Assembly (NCBI GenBank): GCA_014729455.1 | Contig: WJJW01000026.1 | Coordinates: forward strand, 1-6,431 | Direction: 5' to 3' | Origin: Candidatus Eiseniibacteriota bacterium | GTDB lineage: Bacteria > Eisenbacteria > RBG-16-71-46 > CAIMUX01 > VGJL01 | DNA length: 6,431 bases | Part shown: positions 1 through 6,269 of the stretch, piece after piece | Layout: every line of letters starts with the position of its first letter | Position numbering within the stretch: the stretch's first letter is position 1 | Notes under the pieces: model-generated | What the model was told of the DNA's origin: nothing | Database searches by the model: none | The model's input: the letters and a program-made list of their open reading frames with translations, nothing else | Made by a program: the position numbers and the translations under genes

Positions 1-1406
1 TCCTGGAGGCGCGGTCCGAGGCTGACCTTGTACCGATGGGGATTGAGCAACCGTCGCGAGGTCGGATGCAACGCCTCCAGCCCTTCGCGGCGCCGCTCCC
101 GGATCGCGTCTAGAGACGGAGATTCCGTGACCGGCTTCCCGCCTCGAAGGACGGGCCGGAGCAGCGGCTCGACTCGATCGACCCCCTCGTACCGCTTCGA
201 GACGCCGCGAAGCGCGGGATGGTGCCCGACGACCGGCTCCCCCGGCGCAGGGGGATCCTCGCCGATCTCGACCAGATCGGCCATCATCGTTCCCTCGCGG
301 TCGAAGAGCCGGAACACCTGCTTCTCTCCGGGCAGCGTCGACTTTCCGGGAGCGTCGGAGAGCTTGCGCTTCGGAACCCAGTCGCCGCCGGGGCCGCGCA
401 CGGCGGCGAGCTTGTACACCCCGTTCAACGCGGAGTCTCCCTTTCCGCTGGAGATGCTCGTTCCGACTCCCCACGCGTCGATCGCGGCTCCCTGGGACTT
501 CAGGTCGTGGATGATCCACTCGTCGATGTCGCTCGAGGCGAAGATCTTCACGTCCGGAAGGCCCGCCTCGTCCAGGCGCCGGCGCGCCTCGGTCGAAAGA
601 TAGGCGAGATCCCCGCTGTCGATCCGGATCCCCTTCAGGCCCCCGCCCGCGCGCCGCCTCTCCTTCGCCAGCTCGATCGCATGCGGCAGACCGCTTTCCA
701 GCGTGTCGTAGGTGTCGACCAGCAGCACCCCGTCCTCGCCGTAGATCTCGAGGAACCTCCGGAAGGCGGTCGCTTCGTCCGGGAACGCGGTCACCCACGA
801 ATGCGCCATCGTCCCGCTCACCGGGATTCCGTAACGCCGCCCCGCCTCGACGTTCGAGGTCCCCGCGCAGCCGCCCACGTAGGCGGCCCGTGTCGCCAGC
901 AACGCCCCGGCCGGACCGTGCGCGCGGCGCAGCCCGTACTCGACGACCGCCTGCTCCCTTGCCTCCAGGCAGACCCGCGCCGCCTTCGTGGCGATCAACG
1001 TCTGGTAGTTGACGAGGTTCAGCAGCCCCGACTCCACGAGCTGCGCCTCGTCGAGAGGGGCGCGCACCCGGACCAGCGGCAGGAGCGGGAACACCGGTGT
1101 CCCTTCGGGGATCGCGTCGACGTCGCCGGTGAACCGGAAGCCGCGCAGGCCCTCTAGAAACGCGTCGCGGAACATCCTCAGTCCGCGCAGGTAGTCGAGG
1201 TCCTCCTCCTCGAATCGTAGATCGAGAAGGAAGCGCACCGCGTCGTCGAGCCCCGCGGCGATCGCGTAGCCTCCCTCGTACGGGAGGGTCCGGAAGAACA
1301 GATCGAAGATCGCCCACCGATCCCGGAGCCCCGAGAGCCGGTAGCCCTGCATCATCGTCAGCTCGTAGAGATCGGTGAAGAGCGGAGACAGCCGCGCCCG
1401 CGCCAT
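1..1406 (-). CDS. pncB: Nicotinate phosphoribosyltransferase (3' end cut by window edge)
   Basis: It joins nicotinate to PRPP to form nicotinate mononucleotide, the committed step of the Preiss-Handler NAD salvage route, in the cytoplasm. From ATG at 1406 the frame stays open to the window edge, giving 468 residues. The N-terminus (SPLFTDLYELTMMQGY, residues 7-22) is diagnostic of the NAPRTase family. Further family blocks are NYQTLIATKAAR (133-144), GTMAHSWV (198-205; His202 matches the histidine phosphorylated in the family), DTYDT (231-235), GIRIDSGDL (259-267) and GVGTSISSGKGDSALNGVYKL (from 313). The C-terminal HPTSRRLLNPHRYKVSL is close to the usual family end, so probably only a few to a few tens of residues are missing. 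The ATG lies 6 bases after the pncA stop with only a weak GGATAGAG-like ribosome site, so translation is probably coupled to pncA. Assignment to the family is clear from these motifs. Confidence 0.95.
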   Translation of the reverse strand, partial: MARARLSPLFTDLYELTMMQGYRLSGLRDRWAIFDLFFRTLPYEGGYAIAAGLDDAVRFLLDLRFEEEDLDYLRGLRMFRDAFLEGLRGFRFTGDVDAIPEGTPVFPLLPLVRVRAPLDEAQLVESGLLNLVNYQTLIATKAARVCLEAREQAVVEYGLRRAHGPAGALLATRAAYVGGCAGTSNVEAGRRYGIPVSGTMAHSWVTAFPDEATAFRRFLEIYGEDGVLLVDTYDTLESGLPHAIELAKERRRAGGGLKGIRIDSGDLAYLSTEARRRLDEAGLPDVKIFASSDIDEWIIHDLKSQGAAIDAWGVGTSISSGKGDSALNGVYKLAAVRGPGGDWVPKRKLSDAPGKSTLPGEKQVFRLFDREGTMMADLVEIGEDPPAPGEPVVGHHPALRGVSKRYEGVDRVEPLLRPVLRGGKPVTESPSLDAIRERRREGLEALHPTSRRLLNPHRYKVSLGPRLQ

Positions 1407-1412
1407 CGGACT

Positions 1413-2054
1413 CTATCCGCTTTCGAAGCGGAGGTCGGTCGAGCGAAGCCGGACGACGCCCGCCTCTTCCATCTTCCGCCACGCCGCGCCGAGGCTTCCG
1501 TCCACGTCGATCCCGCGCACCCCGTCCTCGACGACCGCGACCTCGTAACCCTGCCTACGGGCATCGAGAACGCTGTAGAGGACGCAGAAGTCGGCGGCCA
1601 GACCGACCGCGTAGATCCGGCCCAGGCCGCGCTCCCGCAGGTACCCGTCCAGCCCGGTGGGCGTCTCGTGATCGTTCTCGAAGAACGCGGAGTACGAGTC
1701 GATCTCCGGATCGTATCCCTTGCGGACGATCGTCTCGACGCCGGGGATGTCGAGGCCGGGGTGGAATTCGGCGCCATGGGTCCCCTGGACGCAGTGATCC
1801 GGCCAGAGGATCTGCTCGCCGTACGGCAGTTCGATCGTCTCGAACGGCTCCTTGCCGGCGTGTCGGGAGGCGAAGGAGGTGTGGCCGGCCGGATGCCAGT
1901 CTTGCGTCTGCACGCAGTGCTGGAAGCGGAACCCCAGTTCGTTGACGGGGCGGAGAATCGCGTCCCCCTTCGGGACCGCGAGCGCGCCGCCCGGGAAGAA
2001 GTCGTTCTGGACGTCGACGACCAGCAGCAGGTCGTTGCGCTTCACTTGGCGCAT
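1413..2054 (-). CDS. pncA: Nicotinamidase (isochorismatase-like hydrolase)
   Basis: It deamidates nicotinamide to nicotinate plus ammonia, supplying the substrate of PncB encoded just downstream. The product is 213 residues, the usual length for this family. The cysteine-hydrolase triad is visible as Asp14 (LLVVDVQNDFFPGGAL), Lys112 (VRKGYDPEIDSYSAFF) and Cys157 (GLAADFCV). Metal ligands are Asp52 and His54 (QDWHP) and His87 (WPDHCVQ). The GLAAD segment before Cys157 carries the usual cis-peptide region. The frame extends upstream to a GTG at 2084, but the ATG at 2054 is preceded by GGAAGGAGG with 5-base spacing and begins close to the conserved first strand, so it is the likely start. The stop is TAG. 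The 6-base gap to pncB and the 46-base gap from the peroxiredoxin gene indicate an operon. Confidence 0.96.
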   Translation of the reverse strand: MRQVKRNDLLLVVDVQNDFFPGGALAVPKGDAILRPVNELGFRFQHCVQTQDWHPAGHTSFASRHAGKEPFETIELPYGEQILWPDHCVQGTHGAEFHPGLDIPGVETIVRKGYDPEIDSYSAFFENDHETPTGLDGYLRERGLGRIYAVGLAADFCVLYSVLDARRQGYEVAVVEDGVRGIDVDGSLGAAWRKMEEAGVVRLRSTDLRFESG

Positions 2055-2059
2055 CGGGT

Positions 2060-2068
2060 CCTCCTTCC
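2060..2068 (-). promoter_or_regulatory. Ribosome binding site that fixes the pncA start
   Basis: GGAAGGAGG lies 5 bases before the ATG at 2054. It falls inside the reading frame that would be added by the upstream GTG at 2084, so it argues against the longer 223-residue version. Confidence 0.8.
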
Positions 2069-2100
2069 TCGGTGCGCGGGACACCCGGAACGGAACGGTC

Positions 2101-2553
2101 TCAGAGCGCCTCCAGCACCTCGTCCACGTGGCCGTCGACCTTCACCTTCGGAAAGACGGCCTTGATCTTCCCCTTCTCGTCGATGATGAACGTGGACCGC
2201 TGGATCCCCATCGACTTCTTGCCGTACCGGTTCTTCTCGACCCAGACGCCGTACGCTTCCGCGATTGCGTGGTCGGGATCGCTGATCAAGGGAAAGGTCA
2301 GCTCGTGCTTCTCGGTGAATCGATCGTGGGAAGCGACGCTGTCCGGGCTGACCCCGAGAACCACCGTATTCTTTCGCTTGATCCGCGAGAGATTGTCGCG
2401 AAACGCGCAGGCTTCTCGCGTGCAGCCGGGGGTGTTGTCCTTCGGGTAGAAGTAGAGGACGACGGTCTTCCCCCTGAAGTCCTTCAACGATGCGCTCTTC
2501 CCGCCCGTCGTCTCGGCGGTGAAGTCCGGTGCGCGGTCACCCGCCTCCAGCAT
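2101..2553 (-). CDS. bcp: Thioredoxin-dependent peroxiredoxin, Bcp/PrxQ family
   Basis: This is a cytoplasmic thiol peroxidase reducing hydrogen peroxide and organic hydroperoxides with electrons from thioredoxin. The product is 150 residues, close to the usual 150-160. It opens with the AhpC/TSA-type LEAGDRAPDFTAETTGG. The peroxidatic motif PxxxTxxC is Pro37-Thr41-Cys44 (YPKDNTPGCT), and the resolving cysteine Cys49 lies five residues on, which is the atypical 2-Cys arrangement of Bcp/PrxQ. The conserved active-site arginine is Arg119 in GIQRSTFIIDEKG. There is no signal peptide. The ATG at 2553 has AAAGGAGG (2559-2566) at 5-base spacing, and the stop is TGA. The gene sits 89 bases after the beta-helix gene and 46 bases before pncA. 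A possible promoter lies in the upstream gap, so it may head a bcp-pncA-pncB transcript. Confidence 0.95.
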   Translation of the reverse strand: MLEAGDRAPDFTAETTGGKSASLKDFRGKTVVLYFYPKDNTPGCTREACAFRDNLSRIKRKNTVVLGVSPDSVASHDRFTEKHELTFPLISDPDHAIAEAYGVWVEKNRYGKKSMGIQRSTFIIDEKGKIKAVFPKVKVDGHVDEVLEAL

Positions 2554-2588
2554 CGGCTCCTCCTTTCGCGGCTCAGACCAACGGCTGA

Positions 2589-2617
2589 CGCTCGCAAGAG
2601 GGCCGCCGGACTGTCAA
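2589..2617 (-). promoter_or_regulatory. Possible sigma-70-type promoter before bcp
   Basis: Read on the minus strand, a perfect TTGACA (2617-2612) lies 58 bases before the bcp ATG, in the largest intergenic gap of the window. At 17-18 bases spacing there is only CGAGCG/GAGCGT (2594-2589), a poor -10, so this rests on the -35 match and the location. A start near 2582 would leave a leader of about 30 bases holding the bcp ribosome site. Confidence 0.35.
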
Positions 2618-2628
2618 GGGCCGCCGGA
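2599..2628 (+). repeat. Perfect 12-bp direct repeat flanking the TTGACA
   Basis: AGGGCCGCCGGA occurs at 2599-2610 and again at 2617-2628, an 18-base period with 6 bases between copies. The copies bracket the candidate -35 box on the minus strand. It could be a tandem regulator site or a small duplication. The motif is GC-rich, so chance is not excluded. Confidence 0.5.
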
Positions 2629-2642
2629 GGAGGGGCGGAGGC

Positions 2643-4196
2643 TCACCGCCTCAAGAGCACGCGGGAGAGGACGCGGCCGTCCGTGCCGGTAAGGAGATAG
2701 AGACCGTTCGCGACCGGCCGGCCGCGCGCGTCGCGTCCGTCCCAGACGGGGGTTCCCTCCGCGCCGACCAGGAGGGTGCGGACGCGGCGGCCCCGGACGT
2801 CGACCACGACGAGGCGCGGCGGAAGCTCTTCTGCGCTCCCCTCCGCCGCCAGCAGGCGAACCGCCTCCCCCGCGGGATTCGGGACCGCGATCCACGCCCC
2901 CGTTCCCGCGTCTTCTCCCGCGGCCGCGCGGGTCTCCAGCCGGTCGCACCGGTCCTCGAGAGCCCCGCGCAGGCCGCAGCCGGATCCGGCCGCGTCGACC
3001 AGCAGTCGGAGAGGAGAGCGATCTTGGAGGCGGTAGTCGTCGTTCTCCCGATCGCAGAACCGGGGATCGACCGAGAGGTTGGAGGCGACTCCGGTCTGGT
3101 CGTCGAGGAACCCGCCGTAGTCGCCGAGGTCGTGTCCGAACACGTCGCAGCACTGCACGGACGGGACCGAACCGGGGTCGTCCGCGTAGATCCCCTCCCC
3201 GTCGAGGTTGAACGCGACGATGCACTTCTCGATCCGTGCCGCCGCGTTGTTCCAGACGAAGATCCCCGATCCGAGGAAGGAGGAGTTGGCGACGACCGTC
3301 TCGTTCTCGAGCAGAGGCGCATCCGCGCTGATGTGGTAGCCCCCCCCGTCGCCGATCGATCGGTTGCGCGCCACGACGTTGTGGGAAAACGTCGCCCCGC
3401 CACCGGACCATGAGATGATTCCTCCTCCGGACTGCGCTTCGTTCTCGACAATTCGATTCCGCTCCACGCGCGCGGCGGTGGCGATCACCGCCAACCCGCC
3501 CCCGGAGAGCCCGACGTTCCGTCCCACCTCGTTCTCCGCCACGAGCGGGGCGCCCGCCTGGCTGAGACCGATCCCTCCTCCGCCGAACCCCTCGTTCCGC
3601 TCCACGACATTGGCGATGATCTCCGCGGAGGATCCGCCGGTGCACAGGATCCCGCCTCCCGGGCCGCAGCAGGCGACGTTGTCGCGGACCTCGTTCCCCT
3701 CGATCCGTGGCGTTCCGGGGCCGTCGCAGGCGATCCCCGCTCCCTCGCCGGCCAGGTTGTCGACGACCCGGTTGCCGGTGATGTGGGCCTCGGAGGCGTA
3801 CAGGTAGACCCCTCCGCCGGTGGGAGCGTCCCCGCCGCGGATCGTGAAACCGGCGAGCCGGGATCCATTGTCGACCCCGTAGGCCGAGACCGCCCGGCGC
3901 TCCCCTTCCGCCTCCGCGTCGAGGATCGTGGCGTCCGGTCCGTCGGTGGAGCGGATCTCGACGCCCGACTTCAGCGCGACGATGGTCGGCGCGCCCTCTT
4001 CATCCTCATGCAGATCCGTGTACCGCCCCGGTCCGACGAGGACGAGGTCCCCGGAGGAAGCGGCGTCGATCGCCGCCTGGATCGTGAGGAAGTCGCCGCT
4101 GCCATCCTGCTCGACGTTCCAGGTCTCGGCCGCCCCCGGTCCGGCACAGAGAGCGAGAAACCCGATCACGAGGGCTGCGAATCCGCTCCGTCTCAT
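2643..4196 (-). CDS. Secreted right-handed parallel beta-helix protein with FlgD-like C-terminal domain
   Basis: The product is 517 residues. Residues 1-23 form a Sec signal peptide (MRRSGFAALVIGFLALCAGPGAA, probable cleavage after GAA). The body opens with WNVEQDGSGDFLTIQAAIDAASSGDLVLVGPGRY (26-59), the usual entry strand of pectate-lyase-like beta-helices. About eight roughly 25-residue coils follow (about 110-340), each with an N-x-V/I-x-x-N turn and a GGG(I/L) step, such as GNRVVDN, GNEVRDN, ANVVERN, ENEVGRN, RNRIVEN and HNVVARN. Residues 434-517 form a FlgD_ig-like module (PNPAGEAVRLLA, VVVDVRGRRVRTLL, WDGRDARGRPVANGLYLL) ending in two arginines. Such tails in this group are associated with export or surface anchoring. 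No catalytic acid cluster is evident, so the ligand or activity is unknown. AGGAGG (4202-4207) sits 5 bases before the ATG. It starts 20 bases after the selenoprotein stop, so the two are probably co-transcribed. Confidence 0.9.
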   Translation of the reverse strand: MRRSGFAALVIGFLALCAGPGAAETWNVEQDGSGDFLTIQAAIDAASSGDLVLVGPGRYTDLHEDEEGAPTIVALKSGVEIRSTDGPDATILDAEAEGERRAVSAYGVDNGSRLAGFTIRGGDAPTGGGVYLYASEAHITGNRVVDNLAGEGAGIACDGPGTPRIEGNEVRDNVACCGPGGGILCTGGSSAEIIANVVERNEGFGGGGIGLSQAGAPLVAENEVGRNVGLSGGGLAVIATAARVERNRIVENEAQSGGGIISWSGGGATFSHNVVARNRSIGDGGGYHISADAPLLENETVVANSSFLGSGIFVWNNAAARIEKCIVAFNLDGEGIYADDPGSVPSVQCCDVFGHDLGDYGGFLDDQTGVASNLSVDPRFCDRENDDYRLQDRSPLRLLVDAAGSGCGLRGALEDRCDRLETRAAAGEDAGTGAWIAVPNPAGEAVRLLAAEGSAEELPPRLVVVDVRGRRVRTLLVGAEGTPVWDGRDARGRPVANGLYLLTGTDGRVLSRVLLRR

Positions 4197-4216
4197 CGTC
4201 TCCTCCTTGCTCGATG

Positions 4217-6247
4217 TCAATCGATCCGTGAGATCCGCCGGCTCTCCGTCTCGGATCCGTTCTTCAGGCGGAGGAAGTAGACCCCGGCGGGGAGGCGTCG
4301 CCCGGCGCGGTCCCGGCCGTCCCAGTCCATCCGATGCTCCCCGGCGCCGAAGCGGCCGAGATCCCGGACGAGCCGCCCGGTCGCATCGAAGACCTCCAGG
4401 CTCCAACCAGCCTTCGGAGAGGTCCAGCGGATCGCGAGTGCGCCGCCGGAAGGGTTCGGCCGGATCGGTTCCCAGTCGAGCGATCCCTGGACGTCCCGCG
4501 GCCCCTCTCCGACCGAGGCAGCGGCCCCCAGGAGCTCCGCGATCTTCTCGAAGATCTTGTGCGGCTCGTACTCCGTCGACCAGTAGCGGACGATCCCATC
4601 CTGGTCGATGACGATGTCGCGCGGATACGGGGCCTCGGCGTTCGGGTAGTTGTAGTCCCCGTACGCGGAGCTGGTCGCATCCTCCAGGCCGATGAACCGC
4701 ATGCCGTAGATCTCCGCGAATTCTTCGTTCATCGCCATCGCGTTCGTGATCTCGAACGCGATGAACTCGTCGTTCCGGAACGTCTCGTAGATGGATGCAT
4801 CCGTCGCCGCAGCCTGCGGCGCGCAGATCGGTCACCAGTTCGCGCCGAATTCGAGGAAGACGACCTTGCCGCGGTAGTCGCTCAGGGTGTGTTCCTCCCC
4901 GTCGTTCCCCAGCAGGGTGAAGTCCGGGGCCACGCTTCCGATCTGCGGGAACGTGTCGTTGTTCTTGTAGACGTACTGGCGCACGCTCGCTTCGTCGGGG
5001 TCGTTGGAGAGATACCGCACGAAGGAGCGCACCCCGTCCGGCCCGACGGCGGTGATCGTCACCTCCTGCGACTCCCCCGCCCCGAGCGAGAAGCTCTGCG
5101 GATCCACCTCGAATCCGCCCGGAGGGGTGACCTCGGTGACCTCGAGAACGGCCGTCCCCCGGTTTGTGACCGTGACCACCGTATCGGCCTCGAATGCGAC
5201 CGCGCCGAAGTCGATCCGGGGCGTCGAGAGTTCGATGTCCGGGCCCGCGTCCGGGTTCGGGCGATAGGTCGACACCCCGCGCCAGTCGGCGAGCGCGATG
5301 ATCGGATCGATCGGGTCGTCCTGGATCGATGCCCCCATCGCCCAGGTCTTCGTGTCCTCCGCGCCCAGGAGCGAGAGAGCGTGCGGATCGCTCGTGTCGT
5401 ACAGCTCCAGGTGCGTCCACGACCCGGCGACGAGCCGGTGTCCGGCCCGATCGATCTGCGTCACGTTTCCGCGGCTCTCGGTGTTGTGGTCCAGCAGAAC
5501 CGGGTTGGAAGGAACGGCGAGATCGAAGACCGCCACCCCGCCCGGGCCCAGGCTGAGAAACAGCAGGAGGTCCTGGACCAGGAGATCGTTGGCGAGCCCG
5601 GGAAGCGGGATCGTCCGGATCACCGCCGGAGGGGTCTCGGCGAGGTCTACGACCGTCAGCCCGTGCCGTCCGTTCGCGACGAGGAGGATCTCCCCGACCC
5701 GATCGCAGTCCCAGGCCGCATTGTCCCCGAGGTCGATCCGCTCCAGGAACTGGATCGGACCCGGCTCCACGGCCGAGAGGACGTCCACGCCGCGCTGGTG
5801 GGCGGCGACGTACAGGAGATCTCCGCTCCAGTCCCCCCCTTCATAGCTCGTGTTCGGTTCCGGCTCGTACTCCATCACCAGCTCGGTCGAGGGACCGGAG
5901 ATGTCGTAGATCTGGACGCCGTCGAGGTGGGCGAATCCGACCAGCCGATCCCGCTCGGGGTATCCGCGCGTGCGCCAGGTCGTCGGCCCGTCCTGGTCGA
6001 TGCGGAGGATCTGGGACGGATCGGAAACGTCGTAGGTCTCCATTCCCAGGCTGCCGAGCCCCTCGGACACGTAGACGCGGTCTCCCACTACCTCGGCGTT
6101 CATCAGGTGGAACGGATTCGACTCCTCGTGACCCACCCGCTCCAGGTTGTCGAGCTGGGCGCTCGATGCTCCCGGTCCTGCGAGAAGCAGGGTCAGGAGC
6201 AGCGGGAATCGCCGCACCGTCGCGGCGGCTCGGTCTCTTCGATTCAT
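4217..6247 (-). CDS. Predicted secreted selenoprotein: LVIVD beta-propeller, Ig-like, Sec-redoxin (WUPIC) and FlgD-like domains; in-frame UGA at 4832-4834 read as Sec
   Basis: Read through one internal TGA, this frame gives 676 residues. Residues 1-30 are a signal peptide (RRFPLLLTLLLAGPGASSA). Residues about 35-330 hold LVIVD-type propeller repeats (GDRVYVSEGLGSLGMETYDVSDP, VGFAHLDGVQIYDISGP, LLVANGRHGLTVVDL, GGVAVFDLAVPSNP, THLELYDTSDP). Residues about 337-430 are an Ig-like ASH/choice-of-anchor module (PRIDFGAV, VTVTNRGTAVLEV, YLSNDPDE). Residues about 435-573 are a TlpA-like redoxin (IGSVAPDFTLLGNDGEEHTLSDYRGKVVFLEFGANW, then U472-P-I-C475, with Pro542 before RDIVIDQDG as the cis-proline). 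Residues about 594-676 are a FlgD-like tail (PIRPNPSGG, LEVFDATGRLVRDL, WDGRDRAGRRLPAGVYFL). The part after the TGA has no ribosome site of its own: its first ATG (4738) would begin mid-domain. The likely role is an extracytoplasmic thiol/disulfide or peroxide-linked reaction; the substrate is unknown. The start at 6247 is favoured by GGGGGTG (6254-6260) upstream; an ATG at 6262 is also possible. Confidence 0.85.
4799..4828 (-). promoter_or_regulatory. Predicted bacterial SECIS stem-loop
   Basis: On the minus strand, CGCCGCA-GGC-TGCGGCG (4821-4805) is a perfect 7-bp inverted repeat with a 3-base loop. The loop starts 18 bases after the UGA, within the roughly 16-37 bases described for bacterial SECIS elements, and has G in its first two positions as that consensus requires. 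A lower stem extends it (A4-U33, U5-A32, C6-G31, U7-G30, G8-C29, counting from the base after UGA) with a small internal loop (CG opposite A). The apex GCAGG-CUGC resembles the E. coli fdhF apex GCAGGUCUGC as I remember it. It would recruit SelB with Sec-tRNA. Confidence 0.75.
4832..4834 (-). other. In-frame UGA, predicted selenocysteine codon (residue 472)
   Basis: TGA replaces the first cysteine codon of a CxxC motif: GGC-GCG-AAC-TGG-TGA-CCG-ATC-TGC reads Gly-Ala-Asn-Trp-U-Pro-Ile-Cys. Thioredoxin-fold proteins of the TlpA type have Trp-Cys-x-x-Cys here, and the N-terminal, nucleophilic position is the usual one for Sec. The same frame is open for 205 codons after it and contains the rest of the fold. 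TGA acts as an ordinary stop in the bcp, beta-helix and glycerate-kinase genes nearby, so general recoding is not the explanation. Confidence 0.87.
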
Positions 6248-6253
6248 GGCGCG

Positions 6254-6260
6254 CACCCCC
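6254..6260 (-). promoter_or_regulatory. Probable ribosome binding site for the selenoprotein gene
   Basis: GGGGGTG lies 6 bases before the ATG at 6247. It is weaker than the AGGAGG sites of the downstream genes, but it favours this start over the ATG at 6262, which has no purine-rich site at suitable spacing. The protein from 6247 starts directly with a normal signal-peptide n-region (MNRRDR). Confidence 0.5.
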
Positions 6261-6269
6261 ATTCGCGAT

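Noticed and set aside
2055..2084. GTG start at 2084 for pncA
   Set aside because: The added ten residues would cover the strong GGAAGGAGG site, and the ATG at 2054 gives the normal family length.
2554..2642. An intrinsic terminator after the beta-helix gene
   Set aside because: Only a 5-bp CCGCC/GGCGG stem with an 8-base loop can be drawn, and no T-run follows it on the minus strand.
4141..4196. Lipoprotein signal (LALC) in the beta-helix protein
   Set aside because: Leu directly before the Cys does not fit a lipobox, and a better ordinary cleavage site (GAA/ETW) lies just downstream.
4217..4738. A separate 173-residue protein starting at the ATG at 4738
   Set aside because: No ribosome site precedes 4738. 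The frame is in phase with the upstream gene, and the protein would lack the first half of its thioredoxin fold.
4832..4834. The TGA as a simple nonsense mutation, a sequencing error or a TGA=Trp/Gly genetic code
   Set aside because: Both sides remain intact and well conserved, the TGA replaces precisely the catalytic Cys, and a SECIS-like hairpin follows at the right distance. TGA is a normal stop in neighbouring genes. Mutation or error cannot be fully excluded without reads and the Sec machinery.
2643..5420. A 925-codon minus-strand open frame extending the beta-helix gene upstream across the selenoprotein gene
   Set aside because: Only the part from 4196 has a signal peptide and beta-helix sequence. 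The upstream part is low-complexity Arg/Gly-rich out-of-frame translation, and a strong AGGAGG sits just before 4196.
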